IMG/VR virus record: IMGVR_UViG_3300042516_002783
Coordinates: 1 to 31,855 of that record
Source of the DNA: a virus
DNA: 31,855 nt
Strand: one strand, 5' to 3'
This document shows positions 5,634 to 11,921 of this stretch, in pieces. Position 1 is the first letter of the stretch, and each line of letters starts with the position of its first letter. The notes under the pieces are model-generated. The model was not told the origin of the DNA, made no database searches, and saw nothing but the letters and a program-made list of their open reading frames with translations. The translations under genes were made by a program, and so were the position numbers.

Positions 5634-5848
5634 TGCCCCGTACCTGTGACAACTGTAACTGTGTCATTCCCCCTGCGCGTCTTGAGGCTCTGCCCACCAC
5701 TACTACTTGTGTGAAGTGTTCGCGGGTCACCACATTCGTTGGATTCATGGACTGGTCGCACAAGACTGCTCCTGAACTGGTTGTCGTGAACAGTGCAGAC
5801 AGTGAGAACTTGCGCCGAGCGCAACGGATCAACGCCCGAGCGCGTTGA
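5633..5848 (+). CDS. DksA/TraR-type C4 zinc-finger protein, 71 aa
   Basis: Start at ATG 5633 in a TGATG overlap, with GGAGACTTGG upstream. Residues 5-29 contain C5-x2-C8, then IPPARLEALPTTTTC and a second C26-x2-C29. This is the DksA/TraR zinc-finger signature (CxxC, IPxxRLxALP, CxxC). Short TraR-like proteins bind the secondary channel of RNA polymerase and mimic ppGpp/DksA. This copy lacks the long acidic coiled-coil tip of full DksA, so it may only keep the finger. It shares an early-type operon with the basic protein before it. Confidence 0.75.
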   Translation: MPRTCDNCNCVIPPARLEALPTTTTCVKCSRVTTFVGFMDWSHKTAPELVVVNSADSENLRRAQRINARAR

Positions 5849-5853
5849 ACTAC

Positions 5854-5925
5854 GCGGGTTTCGTATAGAGGCTATTACGCGGGTTTTCCAAACCCGTCAC
5901 GGGAGTTCGATTCTCCCAACCCGCA
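5854..5925 (+). tRNA. tRNA-Gly (TCC)
   Basis: Acceptor GCGGGTT / AACCCGC, discriminator A, anticodon stem CGGGT / ACCCG with loop TTTCCAA (anticodon TCC), T arm GGGAG-TTCGATT-CTCCC. No CCA is encoded. Confidence 0.9.
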
Positions 5926-5940
5926 TTCAGGAGAACACAC

Positions 5941-6183
5941 ATGAGTAAGAAGCAAGAACTAAATCAGAACATGGATCTTTTCATCACGATCAATCCGCAC
6001 CGCCCCGATGAGCCGAGTCTGCACATCAAGGGCGTAGATACTGCTGAAGTGGTGGATACATACAGTATTGGTGAGGTGGAAGACCTGATTGACAGGCTGC
6101 ACCTTGTGCTTGGTGAAATGGTTCACAAGCAGAACATCATGGAGTTGAGCAAGGCTCCCACGCTTTGGGACAGTATTGACTGA
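5941..6183 (+). CDS. Hypothetical acidic protein, 80 aa
   Basis: Start behind AGGAGAACACAC, 15 bp after tRNA-Gly. The product (MSKKQELNQNMDLFITINPH...) has a strand-rich N terminal half and a helical C-terminal half (VEDLIDRLHLVLGEMVHKQN). No catalytic motif or membrane segment is visible. It sits between two tRNA genes, so its mRNA is probably cut by tRNA processing at both ends. Function unknown. Confidence 0.6.
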   Translation: MSKKQELNQNMDLFITINPHRPDEPSLHIKGVDTAEVVDTYSIGEVEDLIDRLHLVLGEMVHKQNIMELSKAPTLWDSID

Positions 6184-6189
6184 CACATC

Positions 6190-6261
6190 GCCTTGGTAAC
6201 TCAATGGTAGAGTAATTGGCTTTTAACCAATAAGTTGTGGGTTCGAGTCCCGCCCAAGGCA
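6190..6261 (+). tRNA. tRNA-Lys (TTT)
   Basis: Acceptor GCCTTGG / CCAAGGC, discriminator A, anticodon stem ATTGG / CCAAT with loop CTTTTAA (anticodon TTT), T arm GTGGG-TTCGAGT-CCCGC. No CCA is encoded. Confidence 0.93.
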
Positions 6262-6280
6262 CGATAAAAAGGAAACGCAA

Positions 6281-6805
6281 ATGGCAAAGAAGAAGATCAA
6301 GAAGCCCGTCAGCAAACGCACAACTCGCGCCACCCTTGACGAACGCAACAAGCGTCTTGGCAAGACCGATGCTCCCAAAGCCCGCAAGCCTCGCGCCAAG
6401 AAGCCCGAGAGCGTGGTCACCACCGAACCCGCCGTCAAGACACTCTGGCGCGAAGGCAGCGTAGAGGAGTTCCTTGCGGATTACGAGAATCACGGTCGTC
6501 CCTGTCCGACCGTGGTTTCGCAGGTTGTGTCGTGGACTCCTCCTGCTCCTGAAATTTCAAAGAGCGGTTCTGCCCCCGTGGTTCCTGTGGAGGTGGAGTG
6601 GACGCGGGTTTCCAAGAATGGGTGGAGCGATGCTGCTGGTGAACTGTACGATGACTTTATTTCAAGAATGAAGAAGTCGGACTATACCACTAAAGTTTTT
6701 GAATTTGCGTTTAGTCACCCTCTCATTTTTGGAATTAGTTTCTGCACCGCTCTCACCGCCGTTGCTGTGGGCGTTGCCGTGCTTGCCCGATATTTTAGAT
6801 GGTGA
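6281..6805 (+). CDS. Tail-anchored membrane protein with basic N terminus, 174 aa
   Basis: Start behind AAAAAGGAAACGC, 19 bp after tRNA-Lys. Residues 1-48 are Lys/Arg/Ala/Pro-rich and resemble nucleic-acid-binding tails (MAKKKIKKPVSKRTTRATLD). The middle is Pro-rich. Residues about 148-171 (PLIFGISFCTALTAVAVGVAVLA) form one C-terminal membrane helix with a short basic end. A cytoplasmic basic domain tethered to the inner membrane could hold DNA or a polymerase at the membrane; this is a guess. No family recognised. Confidence 0.6.
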   Translation: MAKKKIKKPVSKRTTRATLDERNKRLGKTDAPKARKPRAKKPESVVTTEPAVKTLWREGSVEEFLADYENHGRPCPTVVSQVVSWTPPAPEISKSGSAPVVPVEVEWTRVSKNGWSDAAGELYDDFISRMKKSDYTTKVFEFAFSHPLIFGISFCTALTAVAVGVAVLARYFRW

Positions 6806-6838
6806 GCAAATGAAATACTGGAATGTTGCCCATAGGGG

Positions 6839-6866
6839 TTGACATCCACCGCAGACCTGTTACAAT
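6839..6866 (+). promoter_or_regulatory. Sigma70-type promoter, 16-bp spacer, extended -10
   Basis: Consensus TTGACA, 16 bp, TACAAT with TG at the extended -10 position. It gives a leader of about 75 nt for the gene at 6948. Confidence 0.85.
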
Positions 6867-6893
6867 CTACTCATCGAAACGCGGAACGATGTT

Positions 6894-6930
6894 TGAGCCG
6901 ACATCCGAAGCGTAAACTTTCAGAGGCTCA
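6894..6930 (+). promoter_or_regulatory. Leader stem-loop
   Basis: TGAGCC (6894-6899) pairs with GGCTCA (6925-6930) within the 5' leader of the winged-helix-like gene. It lies upstream of the ribosome site and may stabilise or regulate the mRNA. Confidence 0.35.
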
Positions 6931-6947
6931 CATTTGGAGATTTCGTT

Positions 6948-7223
6948 ATGAAGACTGCTAAGATTTCGAACCGTCGGCGCGTCCTGAACTACCTCGCTTC
7001 TGGCAAGACCCTCACGGGCAGCCAGGCTGCCAGCAAGTTCGGCGTGAAGAACTTCCGCGCCATGATCAGCGACATTCGTTCGCAGGTTGAGGCGTTCGGC
7101 AACTGGGAGGTCACGCAGACCGTTCGCAACGGCGAGACTGTCTACGGCATGGAGGACACCCATGACGGTGACCGCACCTACGGCTTCCGTCAGGACGGTT
7201 CGCGCTACCTGATCAACGCCTAA
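6948..7223 (+). CDS. Winged-helix-like DNA-binding protein, 91 aa
   Basis: Start at ATG behind TTTGGAGATTTCGTT. Residues 5-50 (NRRRVLNYLASGKTLTGSQAASKFGVKNF and following) give three helices with the spacing of a winged helix-turn-helix. The second half (WEVTQTVRNGETVYGMED, GDRTYGFRQDGSRYLI) supplies strands for the wing. Such proteins are common in T4-like phages. It has its own strong consensus promoter and a terminator, a monocistronic layout that suggests high early expression. Likely a transcription regulator or DNA-architecture protein; the target is unknown. Confidence 0.7.
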   Translation: MKTAKISNRRRVLNYLASGKTLTGSQAASKFGVKNFRAMISDIRSQVEAFGNWEVTQTVRNGETVYGMEDTHDGDRTYGFRQDGSRYLINA

Positions 7224-7247
7224 TTCGTTGATCTGACTCATGCCCTT

Positions 7248-7286
7248 GGGGTGGTTGCGACCGATTGGCGCAGCCACCCCTTTGGG
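7248..7286 (+). terminator. Probable rho-independent terminator
   Basis: A 12-bp stem GGGGTGGTTGCG / CGCAGCCACCCC (one T-G pair) with a 9-nt loop is followed by TTTGGGTTT. The U tract is interrupted, so it may be leaky. Confidence 0.7.
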
Positions 7287-7311
7287 TTTACACTCTAACA
7301 AAAGGAAAATG

Positions 7312-7698
7312 ATGAACAACAAGAATTCTATTTTCGTTTCGTATGCGGTGCTTGTTCTCGCGGGTTTCGGTGGCACCGCCCTCATCGGCTTCACGGGCAA
7401 GAGCGGCGACATCAACGCCACGGTCGCGTTCCTTGGCTTCTACGGCTTCCTCTGCACCACGGGCGCATTCTATGTGCTTGGCAAGCAGAAGGCGGCTATT
7501 GAATCGCTTGTTGAACACATCAACGAGGTGAACGATTCGCACTACAAGAACGCGGAGAGCATCCACCGCCGCGTTGATGATGGACTCGCTGCTCTTGAGC
7601 GTGACACGCAGAAGCAGATGGATTCGTTGTGGGTGAACATTGATCGCCTTGAGACTGATTTTGAGAATTGCCGCACTTGCACTCCGTGCAAGAAGTGA
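7312..7698 (+). CDS. Membrane protein with C-terminal coiled coil, 128 aa
   Basis: Two consecutive ATGs stand at 7309 and 7312; the second has better spacing from AAAAGGA, so I start there. Residues about 7-28 and 38-58 are two membrane helices (FVSYAVLVLAGFGGTALIGF; VAFLGFYGFLCTTGAFYVL). Residues 60-122 form a charged coiled coil (KAAIESLVEHINEVND, ESIHRRVDDGLAALERDTQ) ending CRTCTPCKK. A cytoplasmic coiled coil anchored by two helices is expected. A terminator follows at once. Confidence 0.65.
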   Translation: MNNKNSIFVSYAVLVLAGFGGTALIGFTGKSGDINATVAFLGFYGFLCTTGAFYVLGKQKAAIESLVEHINEVNDSHYKNAESIHRRVDDGLAALERDTQKQMDSLWVNIDRLETDFENCRTCTPCKK

Positions 7699-7708
7699 AC
7701 CCCCTTTG

Positions 7709-7743
7709 CGGCTTGTGGGTGAAATATCCCCCAAGCCGTTTTT
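7709..7743 (+). terminator. Rho-independent terminator
   Basis: Stem CGGCTTG / CAAGCCG, extended by GGG/CCC past one mismatch, then five T. It ends only 3 bp before the deaminase-like gene. Confidence 0.85.
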
Positions 7744-7746
7744 GAT

Positions 7747-8184
7747 ATGAACGCCAAACAGATTCAGCGTCTGCTCCGAATTGCGTATCCCCTGTGCTTG
7801 GACATTCCCCGTCCGAAGAAGCACATCTCCATTGTGCTGCACAAGGGTCGCATTGAATCCATTGGCTCCAATCTGCTGAAGACCCACCCCGTGGCAGTGA
7901 AGCACGGCTACCTGTTCGGAGAAATGCATTCTGAACTTGATGCATTTTTGAAACTCGGAGATCGGAAGCGTGGCTTGACCCTGTTCAACATCCGCTTCAA
8001 CCGATTCGGACAGATGCGTATGTCCCGTCCGTGCTTCCGCTGTATGCCGTGGTGCGTGGGGTGCTTTGACGAGATTTGGTACACCACGGACGAAGGAGTC
8101 ATGCTGCACGGCGAGGGGCTGACTCCTATAAATAGTAGGAGTATCAAGGAGATTCTAAATGAAAAAGTTCACCCAATATCTTGA
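7747..8184 (+). CDS. Zinc deaminase-like protein (HxE / PCxxC), 145 aa
   Basis: Residues H61-S-E63 (in GEMHSELDAF) and P95-C96-x2-C99 (RPCFRCMPWC) match the zinc-binding and catalytic motifs of the cytidine deaminase superfamily, where H/C/C hold zinc and Glu moves the proton. Strands flank them as expected: ISIVLHKGRIESIG before, GLTLFNIRFNRFG between, FDEIWYTTDEGVML after. The substrate is unknown; a free nucleotide, RNA/DNA base or tRNA is possible. No ribosome site precedes ATG 7747, which lies directly after a terminator, so expression is puzzling. The end overlaps the next gene by 26 bp, and a late promoter lies inside the 3' end. Confidence 0.7.
   Translation: MNAKQIQRLLRIAYPLCLDIPRPKKHISIVLHKGRIESIGSNLLKTHPVAVKHGYLFGEMHSELDAFLKLGDRKRGLTLFNIRFNRFGQMRMSRPCFRCMPWCVGCFDEIWYTTDEGVMLHGEGLTPINSRSIKEILNEKVHPIS
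8127..8134 (+). promoter_or_regulatory. T4-type late promoter TATAAATA
   Basis: Perfect T4 late consensus TATAAATA, 24 bp before the ATG at 8159. It is centred in an inverted repeat ACTCCTA / TAGGAGT (8122-8142). Confidence 0.8.
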
Positions 8185-9010
8185 TTCGCGCGGACTACAG
8201 GAGGCTCTGTCACGCAAGGAAGCCACCGAGGTTTCACTTGTTGAAGCCAAACTGTCCCGCGTGTTCCAATATGTGGAAGACGATAAGAAGGACTTTGGCA
8301 TTCTCAGCGCGTTCCGTGGCTCCAACTCCGACAAGGAAAACAAGGCTCGTCACGAAGAACTGAAGAGGGCTATTCGTCAGATGGGCTACGGATTCATTGA
8401 ACTCCGTGGCGGCTACAAGGGCGATGAAGGCTATGTGGAGGAGTTGAGTCTGCTCATTCCAAACATCACGAAGAAGGGCATTGTTGATTTGGGGCGGCAG
8501 TTCCAACAGCACTCCGTGATGTACAAGAACGATCAGGACTTCTACTACATTGGCACGAACGAAGAGGCTGGCGTGGGCAAGGTTCTCATGCGCTTCAAGA
8601 AGGGCGAGGGTCAGGACAATCTTGAACTTGCGAAGCACAAGGTCGTGGACTTCTTCTCGCAACTGAAGAAGGGCGCACACTCTGAAAAGAAGTTCGTGTT
8701 CAATGTGAAGCCTGATACGGCAAAGCAAACCGCGCAGGGCAAGGAAGCGGAAGCCAAGGTTGCCCAACGCCACCGTCCAGGCGACATCTGGAAGACATCA
8801 AGCGGGCTGTGGGGCGGCATGGACGATCAGGGCAACTACGAGTACTTTGATGACGAGCAATCCGCCAAGAAGTTCTCAAAGAAACACCGCAAGGGGTATC
8901 GCATCCAAGAGCGCGAAGAGTGGAATTTCGCAAAGGCTGCGTACCTACGGCGAGGCGAAGATCCCAAGTGGATTACAATCTACGAGGATTCCTCTGAAGA
9001 AAACGACTAA
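8159..9010 (+). CDS. DUF3293-like protein, probable late/virion protein, 283 aa
   Basis: Start behind AAGGAGATTCTAA and a perfect late promoter. Residues about 40-150 match my memory of DUF3293: GILSAFRGSNSDKENKARHE, then EELSLLIPN, LGRQFQQHSVMYKN and DFYYIGT. The C-terminal third is Lys-rich, with a compact end domain (GDIWKTSSGLWGGMDDQGNYE...). The N terminus MKKFTQYL resembles phage proteins packaged into proheads, and LQE-A (13-16) and LVE-A (27-30) fit the T4 gp21 protease preference (L/I-x-E). A packaged internal protein is possible but unproven. Confidence 0.6.
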   Translation: MKKFTQYLDSRGLQEALSRKEATEVSLVEAKLSRVFQYVEDDKKDFGILSAFRGSNSDKENKARHEELKRAIRQMGYGFIELRGGYKGDEGYVEELSLLIPNITKKGIVDLGRQFQQHSVMYKNDQDFYYIGTNEEAGVGKVLMRFKKGEGQDNLELAKHKVVDFFSQLKKGAHSEKKFVFNVKPDTAKQTAQGKEAEAKVAQRHRPGDIWKTSSGLWGGMDDQGNYEYFDDEQSAKKFSKKHRKGYRIQEREEWNFAKAAYLRRGEDPKWITIYEDSSEEND

Positions 9011-9013
9011 ATA
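9007..9013 (+). promoter_or_regulatory. Candidate late promoter CTAAATA
   Basis: CTAAATA overlaps the stop of the DUF3293-like gene and lies in the inverted repeat CGACT-AAATA-AGTCG (9004-9018), 14 bp before the next start. Confidence 0.5.
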
Positions 9014-9027
9014 AGTCGGAGGAGTAA

Positions 9028-9132
9028 ATGAAGAAAACCACAAAGTCAGCATTGAAAAAATCACTGCTGCGAAACGCTGTGCAAAATATACGGCGTGAAA
9101 TAGTGGATCGCACCAAGGGTCAAAAGAAATAA
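9028..9132 (+). CDS. 34-residue very basic peptide
   Basis: ATG 9028 follows a strong GGAGGAGTAA ribosome site. The peptide (MKKTTKSALKKSLLRNAV...) carries 12 Lys/Arg among 34 residues and no hydrophobic span, so nucleic-acid binding or virion packaging with DNA is plausible. A candidate late promoter lies 14 bp upstream. Confidence 0.55.
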   Translation: MKKTTKSALKKSLLRNAVQNIRREIVDRTKGQKK

Positions 9133-9152
9133 TCGTGTAGCACCGTGGGGGA

Positions 9153-9180
9153 TTGACCCGCCCACTCATTCTGATACAAT
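9153..9180 (+). promoter_or_regulatory. Sigma70-type promoter, 16-bp spacer, extended -10
   Basis: TTGACC, 16 bp, TACAAT with TGA just before the -10. It lies 21 bp before the start of the secreted protein gene. Confidence 0.8.
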
Positions 9181-9201
9181 CATGTGTGAAAGGAGTTCGT
9201 A

Positions 9202-9627
9202 ATGAACTTTAGCACTCTCGTTTCGGCAGTCGTGATTTCCCTCTCGCTCTCGTCCGCTGCATCGGCGCAGTGGAGCAGCGGCGGCTTTAGTGTCGGCGTT
9301 GGCGGTTCGTACAACAAGACCACGCTGCCGAACGGTCAGTCCATCACCAACAACAACCTCAATTGGGGTGTTGGTTTGGGTGGCTCGTCCTTCAACGCTC
9401 CTGTCTACGGTGGCTATGGCTACGGTGGCGGTGGATACGGTTACGGCGGCTACGGCGGCGGTTGGGGATACGGTGGTGCGGCTGTGATGCCGTACTACGG
9501 CGGTGGCTGCGCTCCTGTCGTGGTTCCGTACTCGCCCTTCACCCGTTGCTACGCCACTCCGATGTACGCTCCGCAGTACCCGATGGCTCCTGCCGCGTGT
9601 CTGCCCCAGGCTCCGATTTGCTGGTAA
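9202..9627 (+). CDS. Secreted Gly/Tyr-rich protein, 141 aa
   Basis: Start behind GAAAGGAGTTCGTA. Residues 1-22 (MNFSTLVSAVVISLSLSSAASA) are a Sec signal peptide with an A-x-A cleavage site before Q23. The mature chain starts beta-like, then residues about 70-95 are Gly/Tyr repeats (YGGYGYGGGGYGYGG). The C terminus is Pro/Tyr/Met-rich with four Cys that could form disulfides in the periplasm. It has its own host-type promoter, so it is probably made early and exported by the host. Low-complexity Gly/Tyr proteins tend to self-assemble; a periplasmic or surface role is inferred. No phage homologue comes to mind. Confidence 0.75.
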   Translation: MNFSTLVSAVVISLSLSSAASAQWSSGGFSVGVGGSYNKTTLPNGQSITNNNLNWGVGLGGSSFNAPVYGGYGYGGGGYGYGGYGGGWGYGGAAVMPYYGGGCAPVVVPYSPFTRCYATPMYAPQYPMAPAACLPQAPICW

Positions 9628-9659
9628 GGAATAGAATGAACACTCATACTTGTTAACTA

Positions 9660-9892
9660 TTTTGGTAATGCCCATCCCTCCTGCTACCACAGATCATGGT
9701 CGCCTGACGAGCATTGGAACAGCAGGAAAAGCCAAGAAATACTCCGTTAAGTCCAGAAGCACATACGCATACACCCAATGACACTAGTTGGGTTGGCAGG
9801 AGAGGAATGCTTGGAGAGTAGAGACTATGTTGGGGTTCTCTACAACGGTGGCTTCAGAGTACCGTGGCACACAGCACTCGTCTGAAATGGTT
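9660..9892 (+). ncRNA. Unassigned structured RNA upstream of the tRNA array
   Basis: The 265 bp from 9628 to 9892 hold no plausible reading frame but several perfect helices: CCTGCT/AGCAGG (9680-9685 with 9721-9726) enclosing ACCA/TGGT, CCCAA/TTGGG (9774-9792), GTAGAGA/TCTCTAC (9818-9843) and TTCAGA/TCTGAA (9853-9886). A strong terminator follows directly. It could be the 3' part of the transcript from the promoter at 9153 or a separate RNA. I matched it to no family; T4 also has two stable RNAs of unknown role in its tRNA cluster. Ends are approximate. Confidence 0.5.
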
Positions 9893-9924
9893 CGGCGGCT
9901 CCATTCAAAAGCCGCCGCTTTTTT
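9893..9924 (+). terminator. Rho-independent terminator
   Basis: Stem CGGCGGCT / AGCCGCCG with a 9-nt loop and a run of six T. It ends the structured RNA, and the next element begins at the base after the T run. Confidence 0.9.
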
Positions 9925-10013
9925 GCGTAGTCAGCGTCCAGGCTGCTAGGGTCACCTACTTGCAAGGGGTGATCTGATACAGAGCAACAGAGGTGCAAGT
10001 CCTCCACTACGCT
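9925..10013 (+). ncRNA. Cloverleaf-like RNA with complementary loops (aberrant tRNA?)
   Basis: The ends pair perfectly over 7 bp (GCGTAGT / ACTACGC), like a tRNA acceptor stem, with three or four arms inside. The 3' arm resembles a T arm (GAGG-TGCAAGT-CCTC), but the second loop base is G instead of T. The middle arm (GGTCACC / GGTGATC) is longer than an anticodon stem and has a 9-nt loop, ACTTGCAAG; read as an anticodon it would be TGC (Ala). Loop bases ACTTGCA are perfectly complementary to the T-like loop TGCAAGT. TCTG-ATA-CAGA forms a possible variable arm. At 89 nt it has class II tRNA length. It may be a degenerate tRNA or a different RNA. Confidence 0.45.
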
Positions 10014-10016
10014 TTT

Positions 10017-10089
10017 GGTCCTGTCGTCTAGTTGGCTAGGATACCGCCCTTTCACGGCGAGAACACGGGTTCGAATCCCGTCAGGATCA
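10017..10089 (+). tRNA. tRNA-Glu (TTC)
   Basis: Acceptor GGTCCTG / CAGGATC (one G-U), discriminator A, anticodon loop CTTTCAC (TTC), T arm CGGG-TTCGAAT-CCCG. No CCA is encoded. Confidence 0.93.
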
Positions 10090-10094
10090 TTTCG

Positions 10095-10183
10095 GGACAG
10101 GTGGCAGAGTGGTCGAATGCGGCGGTTTGCTAAATCGCTGAAGGCAGATATGTCTTCCGAAGGTTCGAATCCTTCCTTGTCCG
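10095..10183 (+). tRNA. tRNA-Ser (GCT)
   Basis: Acceptor GGACAGG / CTTGTCC, discriminator G, anticodon stem GCGGT / ATCGC with loop TTGCTAA (GCT), long variable arm (class II, 89 nt), T arm GAAGG-TTCGAAT-CCTTC. No CCA is encoded. Confidence 0.92.
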
Positions 10184-10184
10184 T

Positions 10185-10255
10185 TCCCTTGTTGTGTAAA
10201 GGTAGCACAGGAGATTTTGATTCTTCTAGTCTAGGTTCGAATCCTAGCGAGGGAA
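10185..10255 (+). tRNA. tRNA-Gln (TTG)
   Basis: Acceptor TCCCTTG / CGAGGGA (one G-U), discriminator A, D stem GTG/CAC, anticodon stem GGAGA / TCTTC with loop TTTTGAT (TTG), T arm CTAGG-TTCGAAT-CCTAG. No CCA is encoded. Confidence 0.9.
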
Positions 10256-10256
10256 C

Positions 10257-10339
10257 GGGAGTGTACTCAAGCGGTCAACGAGGGCAGACTGTAAATCTGC
10301 TGCCATTCGGCTACGAAGGTTCGAATCCTTCCGCTCCCA
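10257..10339 (+). tRNA. tRNA-Tyr (GTA)
   Basis: Acceptor GGGAGTG / CGCTCCC, discriminator A, anticodon stem GCAGA / TCTGC with loop CTGTAAA (GTA), long variable arm as expected for bacterial tRNA-Tyr, T arm GAAGG-TTCGAAT-CCTTC. No CCA is encoded. Confidence 0.93.
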
Positions 10340-10342
10340 TTC

Positions 10343-10414
10343 GCCGTCTTAGCACAGTGGTAGTGCAGTTGATTTGTAATCAACAGGTCATCGGTTCGAA
10401 TCCGATAGGCGGCT
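10343..10414 (+). tRNA. tRNA-Thr (TGT)
   Basis: Acceptor GCCGTCT / AGGCGGC, discriminator T, anticodon stem GTTGA / TCAAC with loop TTTGTAA (TGT), T arm ATCGG-TTCGAAT-CCGAT. No CCA is encoded. Confidence 0.92.
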
Positions 10415-10460
10415 TTTGTTAAGGCATGGTTCAAGCGCACAGGAAAGGAATATAGAGTGT

Positions 10461-10658
10461 ATGGACACACTCTTCTATCTTTCAATCGGAATATCGGCAG
10501 CGTCCCTCCTTGCAGCGGGAACGCTGAAACTGTACGCAATCGCCTATCAGCGTGGCTACGATGCTGGTTACGAAGCATCCGAGCGGTGCGGGCTGTGTGG
10601 CTTCAGAGAGATTCGTGAGCCGTATCGCTCATACACCCGAGATGCGGTCGGTGTTTAA
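10461..10658 (+). CDS. Small membrane-anchored protein with CxxC, 65 aa
   Basis: Start at ATG 10461; an AAAGGA lies upstream but at long spacing, and the frame's earlier start at 10416 follows the tRNA by 2 bp. Residues 3-24 (TLFYLSIGISAASLLAAGTLKL) form one membrane helix. The C-terminal domain has a CGLC motif (redox or metal site) followed by RE/R-rich sequence. It is the last plus-strand gene of this block and its end overlaps the convergent gene's stop by 4 bp. Function unknown. Confidence 0.55.
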   Translation: MDTLFYLSIGISAASLLAAGTLKLYAIAYQRGYDAGYEASERCGLCGFREIREPYRSYTRDAVGV

Positions 10659-11920
10659 TACGCGCTGATGTGCAGGGTGAGCGCAGGTTTGGTTTCAGAC
10701 AGAACCACCTGTGTGTCTAGTCCGTTTCGATTTTCCGAAATCGTAGACTCGTTCAGGAATATCCGCACACGGCTCTTGTAGCGGGTTTCATCTGTCACGG
10801 CAGACACGGTGAAGTCCTTGGAGTTGCTGTTTGCTGCCGTAGTGAAGTAGCGCACACTCAATTTTTGATCTTCTGTCAGCGCAAGTGCTTCAGTCTTGAG
10901 TGTCACGGACGGATTTTCAAGTTGCAGTACATACGATCCGTATGGAATGGTGGTTTCCGCAGCAAACTCCACTGTGGTTGAGTGCGCGGTGACTCCGCTA
11001 GGGAACACTAGACCGCTCAACAGCACTGAATTTTCGGTTGGTCTGTCCAAAACGGTGCAAACGCTGTCCCCGAATGTGATGCTGTTGTTCTCATCGGGAT
11101 CCAACAGCGTGAAAGTCGCTCCCACGCCTACCGAATGCTGAAATGCGGCGAACTGCTGCTGCCCTTTTTCGCTTCCGTCCGCTAGAGTGAGTAGTGATGA
11201 GCCTTCATTCGCCTCAATTTGCACGAAAACACCTTCAGTTCTCATGCTATTGGTGTCGCCAGCAGCCAAGAAGCGGCAGTTTTGCAGTATTCCGTCACCA
11301 AGCAAGCCCTCTTGCGACTCCCAAGAGTGAAATTTCACCGTTTCAGTCGTTGGTAGGGTGCTTTTCACTGCTACTGCGAGCGTTTCTGCACCCGAAATGC
11401 TCCATTGGGTGATGTAATCGCTCAAATCAAACACCAATTTGCTGTCTGTGAGCGTTGCAGAGGGCGTTTCACCCGACAGAGGTGGCTGAACATCGCCTCC
11501 CGCCACCGTCCACGCGGTCTGTGCTGCCTCTGTGGGCTTGTACCACGACACCGAGCCGTCTGTTGGGGACGAAAGCGGCAGCAATATGGCTTCGTAGTCG
11601 CCGCCAGTGGCACCATCCGCCAGCGTGAGCGTCAAAAATGCACGATCTATGCCGTATGGTCGGTCGCCAGTCTCTTTCAGTATTCGTGAAAGTGGCTGAA
11701 ACAGCACAACTGCTCGGTATTCCGCATCGCCGCTGAATCCGCACTTCAGATATTCTCTGTGACGCAGCAGCAGTTCGCCGTCTTCGCTGTCGGGAAGAGC
11801 CACAAAACCGCTTCCGATGGGATCGTAGGCGGTTCTGCTTCCTGTGGCGTTTGTTATGAATGTGTCGGTATCGCCGTTCCCGCCGAACAGGTTGATTTCT
11901 AGTGGGATCAGCGATGCCAT
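10655..11920 (-). CDS. Probable virion structural protein, 421 aa
   Basis: Second gene of a minus-strand pair; its ATG follows the upstream stop by 1 bp with no ribosome site, so it is likely translated by coupling. Residues 1-210 look like a jelly-roll domain of the DNRLRE type: RAVVLFQPLSRIL, then RAFLTLTLADGA, a WYKPTEAAQTAWT segment and LVFDLSDYITQW. The C-terminal half is beta-rich (FTLLDPDENNSITFGD, then repeated strands). The partner gene is fibre-like and both lie near baseplate genes, so a fibre or virion-surface role fits. No precise family is claimed. Confidence 0.6.
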   Translation of the reverse strand: MASLIPLEINLFGGNGDTDTFITNATGSRTAYDPIGSGFVALPDSEDGELLLRHREYLKCGFSGDAEYRAVVLFQPLSRILKETGDRPYGIDRAFLTLTLADGATGGDYEAILLPLSSPTDGSVSWYKPTEAAQTAWTVAGGDVQPPLSGETPSATLTDSKLVFDLSDYITQWSISGAETLAVAVKSTLPTTETVKFHSWESQEGLLGDGILQNCRFLAAGDTNSMRTEGVFVQIEANEGSSLLTLADGSEKGQQQFAAFQHSVGVGATFTLLDPDENNSITFGDSVCTVLDRPTENSVLLSGLVFPSGVTAHSTTVEFAAETTIPYGSYVLQLENPSVTLKTEALALTEDQKLSVRYFTTAANSNSKDFTVSAVTDETRYKSRVRIFLNESTISENRNGLDTQVVLSETKPALTLHISAY

Positions 11921-11921
11921 T

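Noticed and set aside
7288-8109. 273-codon minus-strand open frame
   Set aside because: It lies opposite the membrane/coiled-coil gene and the deaminase-like gene, both with sensible proteins, and crosses a terminator.
9640-9892. RNase P RNA or 6S RNA
   Set aside because: I could not find the conserved core sequences of either; only unassigned helices are visible.
10015-10422. 135-codon plus-strand open frame
   Set aside because: It runs through five tRNA genes; its repeated GSNPS-type residues are only the translated T loops.
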